Position numbers and translations under genes: made by a program. The notes beneath the pieces were generated by a model. The model was not told the origin of the DNA and did not search any database. It saw only the letters and a program-made list of their open reading frames with translations. Below, piece after piece: positions 57,374 to 64,000 of a stretch of 64,000 nucleotides of DNA (positions are counted from its first letter, which is position 1; the number at the start of each line of letters is the position of its first letter). Source of the DNA: Ricinus communis (taxonomy: Eukaryota > Streptophyta > Magnoliopsida > Malpighiales > Euphorbiaceae); assembly GCF_019578655.1 (NCBI RefSeq), contig NC_063258.1:19410802-19474801 (forward strand). The letters run 5' to 3'.

Positions 57374-58738
57374 ATAATCAAAGGGTCTTGAGCCAGGTTG
57401 TAATGGGGTTAAGGTAAGGTATGGAGATATATGGAAAGTACGTTAAAAGTTGTTGGAAAATTGTGCAAGTAATGCAAGAAAACAACCAAGAACCAAATGT
57501 TGTACAACACTAAGTTGCTCCAATAATAAGATGATGCTCGAAATGACTAAGAGAAAATTATATATACAAACATTATTTTTATTAATATATATATATATAT
57601 ATATATCTATATATATTTGTATTATTATTATTATTATTTGTATTATTTTTTTTCTTTTTCTTTTTGCACTAGTTCTGCAATAACAGATAACGCAGGATGA
57701 AGTAATACAATACTCAATCAAAAGTGGTAAAACGATAATGTACCATTTGGATTAAAGGGAGCAGCTACGAAAAAAAATTCTAGCAACTTAGTGAATATAT
57801 GCAAATTGATCCAAAATGAAACGCAGCATAAACTTATGTAATACCCAGCAACAATGATAGAAAGAATGGTGAAATGAATAGAAGTGATAAAATGAGTGTC
57901 AAGGGTGAATTACAATGAAAGAAAAGGCTAAGGCTCAAAATTGGTTTACTAATGGAGAAACAGGGTTAAGCTTTTGGCCAAATTGTGTAAATCCTAACTG
58001 CCCATATCATCTCATGACTATTAAAAATTCATGTAATCTCAAAAGGAATCACAGAGCAAGTTCTATAAACGAAGATTCTGTGTAATGCTTACTCAACAAC
58101 AAGAAAAGGAGTATAAAAAAAGAATGATGCCCAATTTGGCTCAAAACCTCACCATTTAAGTGGGTAAAAATTGTATGTGCTCTCAAACCAAAGTTTAAAC
58201 AATCAATCATAATAAAAAGCATCAATATTAAGAATGTTCTATATCTAAAAATAAAGTGAAATGAAAAAAATTAGGGAAAAACACCAGTTTTACCTAGCTT
58301 GATTGAAACTAAGAGATTCATTCATTGCCTTCTTCCCAACAAGATTCGATAAAAGCTATAAGGGTCCATTCAAAAAAAAATCATTAACTACTTGATTAAA
58401 AAGAACTCAAGATAAAAATAGTAAGAATGAACGGACTCGATCAGCTAAAAAACAACAAAATGAAAATAAAATTAAAACAGCAGAATACCATCCTTCCAGA
58501 GGTTCGAGATAACAAAATAAGTACCTGGACAAAACTAAAATACCTACCCCACACTTGAGAAAAACACTATCCTTAGTATAAAATAGGTATAATATCCCAC
58601 ATGATCCAAAATAACGTTCAATAATTACAATTAAAACAGGATTAATAGCATCCATAAATAAAAAGAATAAATAAATAAATAAAAAGAAATTAAACTGTCC
58701 AAAAAAAACTAGAATCCTTAATCCTCAACATGATCAGC
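57374..58738 (-). other. 3' non-coding region
   Basis: No gene. An (AT)n and (ATT)n tract lies at 57585-57650. The conserved motif, minus strand CTAAGGATAGTGTTTTTCTC, CAAGTGTGGGGTAGG, lies at 58541-58580. Confidence 0.7.
57585..57650. repeat. (TA)n / (ATT)n microsatellite
   Basis: About 26 bases of TA repeat interrupted once, then several ATT units and a T-run. Confidence 0.9.
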
Positions 58739-60396
58739 TCAACCACCTTGGTCCTGCTGGGTGAAATCCGGAGTGAACAAAGGATCATCAAGCTGAGGAG
58801 ACATCGGGGCATCAGTGCTGGTAGAAATACTCGGAACTAGGGCTGGAGCAGGCGGCAGTGGAGGAGAAGAAACGAACAAGTGGGTATCACCAAAAATGTT
58901 AAAGAAACACTCAAGGACAAAGGGTGATACCGACACAAACGGTGGTCAAGGCGTAGGTGCATGTGTTGGCACATGAGAACTAGATACTTGCATCTGAGCC
59001 AACTGCTGAGAGATATCCTGTAAAAAAAAAATTAAAACTGTTATGGTCTTCTCTCATCTCGGTGCGCAAGGCCACAAGGTCATCCCAAGAAGAACTTGGG
59101 TGGCGGCGTCAAGCATCTCGCGCAAGACTCACCGAATCTCTAGCCTCAGTACGGAAAGTCTGTGTAAGATCCCACTGCTGTGTCATCCGGGCCTCCATCC
59201 TATCCAATCTAGATGCTACTGATGTGCCTGCTGATTGATTAAAGAACATAGATGGTTCAGGAACATCGGTGGGCCTAGATGAGGGACGTGGTGGGGGTAC
59301 AAACTGTTCCTCGATGATGTCAGCATCATCATCATTACCCTCATCAACACCATCGCCACCCGTCTGGCTAGCTGAAATGGAACCTACCAAGTGGTATTCG
59401 AAACCGCCTGAGGTAGACTCAGTCCGAGTAACCATCCGCATGTTGTACATTTGTTGTGTCCCAACAACCAGCATAGAACCTAGTTCACTGTCGTACTCTG
59501 AACAGCGGCTGGAGTCAACACCCCCATATTCCTAGCTAGCCTAGTCACATATGGTCCAAAGCTAATAACTGCCTTCCTAGCCGATCTCTGAATCCCATCC
59601 ATCTATGCCGCCATCAGAAACCCTAAATCCAAATAGATCCTTTGCCGAATATGCTAGAGTAAAGCAACATCAAGCTTATTGAGAGCTCCCCAACTCTCAC
59701 CCCTACTAGCCAATGTGTGAGCTAAAATATTGTGGAGGTATCTCAAACTATCTGAAATACATGAAGCATTGGTCCGGCTCGAAGAGGAAGAGCCTCGAAC
59801 CACCCTAATATCCTCCCAATACGAATCTATATCTGTCCCTAATTGTCTAATTGCTTGATCAAATAAATCGGAATCCATCTCCGCTCTAGTCCATATCCCT
59901 AAAGCTATTCCAAACTCAGCTAAGGACATCCTGTGAGTTCGCTAGTTACCACAAGAAAAGCTGTGTTTGGTGGCCTTAAAGTCCATAACAGCTGGTTGAA
60001 GCCAAAAGGTGCTGAAGAACTCCAAAGTTAGCTCTTTGTAAGTTGGCTCTCTAATGTCAAAAAACCTATTCCATGGTACTGTCTCCAGCAAACTAGAAAT
60101 TTCTTTAAAAAGCCCGACATCTCTCAGGGCCTGCCAATCGATGCACCTCCCAGTTAGAAGTATCTTGGTCATTACCACTCAAAATCGATCAATAAGCGCC
60201 TGGTTGGTGAAGATCAAGTAAGGATGCCTGCTAGCTGCAGGTGTAGGGATAGGTCGAGCTCGGGTTCTCGGGTGATCGGTTGCCCGAGGTTGTCATCCAG
60301 GAAGTAGTGTAGCAGTTGTCTGGCCTGAGGTCTGGTGACTAAAAGAACCATCCTCAACTCTAGCTCGCTTCCTAGCGGCTCTATCGTCGACCATAC
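58739..60396 (-). pseudogene. Downstream ORF1 (plant transposon protein family)
   Basis: Minus strand ATG at 60396 opens VDDRAARKRARVEDGSFS, a basic start like that at 22511. Core: GRCIDWQALRDVG, RFFDIREPTYKELTLEFFSTFWL (60178-59945), frame break near 59942, MSLAEFGIALGIWTRAEM, SCISDSLRYLHNILAHTLASRGESWGA (59929-59654), break, then MYNMRMVTRTESTSGGFEYHLVG, an acidic run DGVDEGNDDDADIIEE, and a C-terminal SVASRLDRMEARMTQQWDL, coiled-coil-like (59474-59109). A last proline-rich piece ends at 58739. About 550 codons long before decay. Function unknown. The core tracks the copies at 20990 and 29066 but is clearly more divergent. Confidence 0.78.
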
Positions 60397-61062
60397 TTTC
60401 CTGATAAAATGCAATGTTAGATAGCAACATAAGTAGCAAAACACTGTAATAGATTGACCATGTTCAACTTACATAAAATTTAATAAAAATTCGGCAGTAT
60501 ATCAAATTGGTTGTTAACCTAGGAAGCTAGGGGTAAGGTACCCTAACCGCCGAAATCCTGCAAGACTGAAAATATAGGGTGCAAAGGGAGAACAAAAAAA
60601 ATAGATAATTACAGATATAATGCCCAATGGCATTTCGTTGCATAACATCATAGCGTACCCAATGGTATGCGTCCAACACAGAATGAGGACAAAATAAATA
60701 AAAATAAATATGAAAAAAATGAAAAATAAGGGCAAGAAGAACAAAATTAAAATAACACAAATGAACACAAATGAACAATGGAATATGCATTAAAGTCGAA
60801 AATGACGTACCTAAGGTGAAAAGAAAAAAATGTAATTCGCGGGAAATGAAACTAGAACAAGAAAGCAATGATAAGGAAATCAACAAAAGTATAAGAAAGA
60901 CTAAATGATAATCATATATGAATGGAAAAACAAAACAAGCAAGACTAAGCGTAAAATACAGATTGATTACTGTGCAAAAACATAAAAGCATCGCCAAAAT
61001 CCAATGTGCAAAAATGCTTATTTTTGCTGAGTCCTAAGCTTGACTTATACGGATCAGCCATC
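60397..61062 (-). other. Spacer between integrase remnant and ORF1
   Basis: AT-rich. Frames of 84 and 156 codons on the minus strand are hydrophobic only because of T-rich composition; no family resemblance. Equivalent spacer at 22512-23571. Confidence 0.55.
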
Positions 61063-62050
61063 CTATGCATACAAAACTAGGTCAACTCGTTGCTCACCAT
61101 CCAACGAGTTACCATGGTAAAGTTTTAATCGATGCCCATTCACTTTGAAATCTCCCTTCTCAGGATGATGCAACTCCACCACTCTAAATGAAAAGACCTG
61201 TCTGACCCGAAATGGTCCAGACCACCGACTTTGCAGCTTTCCAGGAAACAGACGAAGGCAAGAGTTGTACAACAACACTCGATCCCTGACTTGAAAATCC
61301 TTATGCCCACGAATCCTTTGATCATGCCATTTCTTTGTCCTTGCTTTGTAAGTTAACGAGTTTTCGTATGCCTGCTGGCGGACCCTGGGCATTATTGTTC
61401 CTCCAACTAATGTTGGGATGATTGCGCCATCCAGGGTTGTATGTATTGCTGTAAGGGTTATACTGCTGCCTTGGGGCATTCCGCATATAATCAACCTGCT
61501 CAACATCAGACGACACAGCAGAATTAGATGGAAAAATAGTAGAGGATGAAGCAAACATACCTCCCGCAGTACAATTCGTACTGTAATGCGGGCCACAACA
61601 AAACTCACAGCCAACGTTTACTGCATGAACCGGCATCTGGAGTTGGTCCATCTTCTTGGCTAGAAGCTCCACCTAAGCTGCCAAGGCTGTTGTAGAGTGC
61701 ACTTGGTGGACCACTCCCTATCTTTCTAGTCGGCTCCTAGAGGATTGCCACTGATAGTTGTTCATTGCCATTTCCTCTATCAAGTTCGAGCACCTTTCGG
61801 GCTCTTCTTGTTTAGCGCCCACTGCTGCAGCATCCACCATCTTCCTTGTTGCAAGGTTCAACCCGCTGTAGAAGGTCTGAACGTGCATCCACACTGGCAA
61901 TCCGTGATGTGGGCAGCATCTCAAAAGATCTTTAAACCTCTCCCATGCATCGTACATGCTTTCATCATCAAACTGCATAAATGAAGATATGTCATTTCTA
62001 AGTTTAGCAGTTATAACGAGAGGAAAATACTTGATTAGACAATACACTCG
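61063..62050 (-). pseudogene. gag fragment joined to integrase C-terminus
   Basis: gag: FMQFDDESMYDAWERFKDLL, WMHVQTFYSGLNLATRKMVDAAA, EEMAMNNYQWQSSRS (62050-61718), then LAKKMDQLQMPVHAVNVGCEFCCGPHYSTNC (knuckle CX2CX3HX4C), DYMRNAPRQQYNPYSNTYNPGW and NNNAQGPP (to 61377). Then, out of frame, YENSLTYKARTKKWHDQRI, FQVRDRVLLYN, LQSRWSGPF, FKVNGHRLKLYHGNSL, which is the end of the integrase. About 5 kb present in the fuller element is missing at the junction. It also supplies the capsid-to-knuckle part that the 27248-28118 copy lacks. Confidence 0.85.
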
Positions 62051-62348
62051 CATCTATACATATGATATGATGTTATTCCTCTTATACTAATCTTACATCA
62101 CTTCAACTTCTGTTTTCCTTCCTAAATGAGAGGAAGCAAAACCTAGCTTTCATCTTCTAGTCTAAAGGCAAAGACGGGAGCTTTCTAGAAAGTTACTTAC
62201 TCATAAGAGAAAGATACTATAGGGAAGGGGGAACTTTTTATAGAGGAAGGGATTCGTGTACTGATTGCTTGCCTTAGCTTCCTTCTTATGCTTAAACTAC
62301 ATTCTATGATTGCCCTTCTGTCATTCTTATCAGCCCCTTTAGGATATT
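62051..62348. other. Spacer, no gene seen
   Basis: Not element-like. Composition and short purine-rich runs (AGGGAAGGGGGAAC) resemble plant mitochondrial spacer, but no identifiable feature is present. Confidence 0.35.
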
Positions 62349-63418
62349 CTATTCCCTTCGCTCTATGAAATTCCATATGTCGGTGTACCTAGGTAATTCC
62401 CCTGCGTCTAGATCAGTGACGACCAAATTACTATAGTAGGAGGGCCTATCCCTCTGTTCGAACACAAATGGTTTCACTGTCGCTCCTTTAGGAAATTCTA
62501 TCATGGAAGCTAATGTGGCCAGAGCATCTGGAAACTGATTTTGGGCTCTTGGGAAGAAAGTGTATGTGACTTTGTCAAAGAATTTTGCCAACTCCTCCAA
62601 GTACTCCTGATACGGCTTTAGCTTCTCATCCTTAGTCCTCCTTTTCCCTTGTGCTTGTGTAATCACTAAAGTAGAGTCCCTATGAATTTCTACTTCTTTA
62701 AGTCCCAGGTTAAGTAAAGCTTCCATTCCTCCGATGCATGCTTCATATTCTTCCACATTGTTTGTCACTGGGAAATGAAACTTCACTACAATGGCAAAAT
62801 AAGCATCTTCATGAGCTACTAATACTATCCCAATTACATATCCCTTTTGACTAGTTGCGGCATCAGAATACATTTTCCACCCTCACTAAACATCTATCTC
62901 AAGAATTTCTTCATCTAGAAGATCAAAGTCTAGCTCCACCTTATCTTTTGTTGGAAATTTTGCAAAATACTCGGCAACTGCGCGTCCCTTGATGGATGGA
63001 TTTTCTAGTAACATATTTCATGTCAAACTCAGATAGTACGATTAACCAGTGGGCCATTCTACCCGTTAAAGTAGGTCTCTCAAACAAATAATTCAACAAA
63101 TCCATCCTAGAGATAATGATAACCTGGTTAGCTAGCATGTAATGACGTAACTTTTTCGTAACCCATAACAATGCCAAGCAAGTCTTTTCAATCACAAAAT
63201 AATTCTCCTTATAAGCCAATGTCCTCTTACTTAAATAGTAAATAGGCTTCTCGATTCCCTCGTCATCTATTTGTGCTAACATACAACCCATTACCACTTC
63301 TATAATAGACAAGTACAGTAATAGAGGCTTTCTTAGTCGCGTCGGAATCAAAACTGGTGGGTTCATCAAACATTCTTTGATCTGTTTGAACGCTTGCTAG
63401 CACTTCTCATCTCACTTC
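62349..63418 (-). pseudogene. Tat/Ogre-like RNase H and second (archaeal-type) RNase H
   Basis: First domain (63418-62941): ECLMNPPVLIPTRLRKPLLLYLS, GCMLAQIDDEGIEKPIYYLSKRTL, NYFVIEKTCLALLW, RMAHWLIVLSEFDMKYV, the RNase H that follows RT; frameshift near 62990. After a linker (DLLDEEILEIDV and two stops) comes the second RNase H (62873-62349): YSDAATSQKGYVIGIVLV, VEEYEACIGGMEALLNLGL, HRDSTLVITQAQGKRRTKDEKL, QNQFPDALATLASM. A second, archaeal-type RNase H after the usual one is a hallmark of Tat/Ogre elements. RT and integrase are absent on both sides. Confidence 0.88.
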
Positions 63419-64000
63419 CTGCCTTTTTCCTCCCAGCCAGATCCGCATTAGGGAATTCATCCCTAGAGGAAGGCAAAAAGAGACTTCTTTCTTTTTACTA
63501 TGAAAGCCGACAACAAAGCAAGGATAGTCTATGACTTCTTGCCCTATCTCTTAAAGCTTCACTAGCGAAAACTATTAACTCTTTCATTTCTACGACCAAC
63601 CGAGAGTCCCTGTGCTATGGCTCACGCTTGGAATAAGGGTTTTTTTCCTGATCTGCTTTAGCAAGGTTGTATTTTTCCTTATTGAGCCTTAAAGTACTTA
63701 TTGCAATTGTAACCGTAGTCATAGAAATAAGAAACTTCTCTTTGACTTCAGCACTTAAACTTCACTTTCCAACTTCATGGGAGTAGGGGCTTTCACTAGA
63801 ACTGAAACTCTATCTTATGTTCAACTCGGCTTCCTTAACATAAAGACTTTATGGGCTTACTTTGTAGGGCTCTCCACTCGTGCTACCCGAAAGGAAGTAG
63901 AAGTAACCTTTTCTCTAAGCTAAGCTCGCCAGCCATCAACCAAGCCTATCAAATCTGTCTCTTGCGCTCATATATAATCTTTGGCCTCTCTCTGCTTCTC
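63419..64000. other. Unassigned sequence at the window end
   Basis: No gene or element recognised. Mixed composition with CTTTCTTTTT-type runs, like 62051-62348; both may be the original DNA into which the Tat/Ogre piece was set, possibly of mitochondrial origin. Confidence 0.3.

Larger units (their letters stand above)
56299..62050 (-). mobile_element. Athila-like deletion derivative: gag-integrase fusion, ORF1, LTR
   Basis: Minus order: gag (62050-61376) joined at 61376 to the C-terminal integrase (61371-61063), spacer, ORF1 (60396-58739), 3' non-coding region (58738-57374), truncated LTR (57373-56299). Protease through integrase core is deleted. The 5' LTR and primer site are missing. Confidence 0.85.

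Noticed and set aside
60514..60997. Small membrane proteins on the minus strand
   Set aside because: Hydrophobicity follows from T-rich codons; two overlapping frames look equally hydrophobic and neither resembles a family.
1..64000. Window as part of a plant mitochondrial genome
   Set aside because: nad5 and atp6 are frameshifted and split by LTR elements, and most of the DNA is nested nuclear-type Ty3/Gypsy sequence.
1..64000. CRISPR array, bacterial operons, tRNA or rRNA genes
   Set aside because: No regularly spaced short repeats with unique spacers, no ribosome-site-led gene runs and no cloverleaf or rRNA core sequence was recognised. The short palindromes in LTRs are irregularly spaced.

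Overview
The window is almost certainly nuclear DNA from a flowering plant, most likely a eudicot, from a repeat-dense heterochromatin-like region. It is AT-rich and holds no intact host gene. What can be read is a pile of nested, mostly decayed Ty3/Gypsy retrotransposons: Athila-like, Tat/Ogre-like, chromovirus CRM/Reina-like and Tekay/Del-like. There is also one LINE endonuclease scrap and two blocks of plant mitochondrial DNA (nad5 and atp6) that are broken, hence nuclear copies (NUMTs). Family names come from recognising protein motifs by eye, not from a search.

Layout. 1-7147 (+): Athila-like element with 5' LTR outside the window; its gag-protease is split by a solo LTR (1447-2960) flanked by a 5-bp ACATA target duplication. 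7228-10253 (+): small LTR element with both LTRs, a tRNA-iMet primer site, a polypurine tract and only a protease plus linker. 10257-17640: decayed chromovirus (LTR, primer site, gag, protease, RT, RNase H, integrase) bracketed by a ~700-bp inverted repeat, with a third partial copy at 17641-17949. 17950-28118 (-): the best preserved Athila-like element, with LTR, downstream ORF1, nearly whole pol and gag, truncated at its 5' end. 28119-29065: LTR-like fragment. 29066-39525 (+): Athila-like ORF1 and 3' LTR, interrupted by a complete 6.2-kb non-autonomous element (29909-36083, -, target duplication GTCTT). 39526-40084: gag scrap.

40085-42142 (-): nad5 exon 2, a group II intron with recognisable domain V, and exon 1. 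42437-42755: LINE endonuclease scrap. 42756-45078 (+): 3' end and LTR of an Athila-like element. 45079-47400 (+): atp6 split by a solo LTR (45681-47100). 48718-49050 (-): integrase scrap. 50110-51850 (-): Tekay/Del-like gag-protease-RT. 52302-56298 (+): Tat/Ogre-like gag split by another solo LTR (54080-55487). 56299-62050 (-): Athila-like deletion derivative in which gag is joined to the integrase C-terminus. 62349-63418 (-): Tat/Ogre-like RNase H plus second RNase H.

The elements have a shared plan: LTR, primer site resembling tRNA-Asp (seen in one copy), gag, pol, a spacer, a separate downstream ORF1, a long 3' non-coding region with a conserved G-rich motif, a second G-rich tract touching the 3' LTR, then the LTR. 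All long LTRs carry a cluster of GGCCGTG/CACGGCC palindromes next to the TATA-like box. No wholly new system could be demonstrated. The most promising unexplained items are the palindrome cluster, the doubled G-rich motif and retention of ORF1 in two elements with damaged or missing pol.
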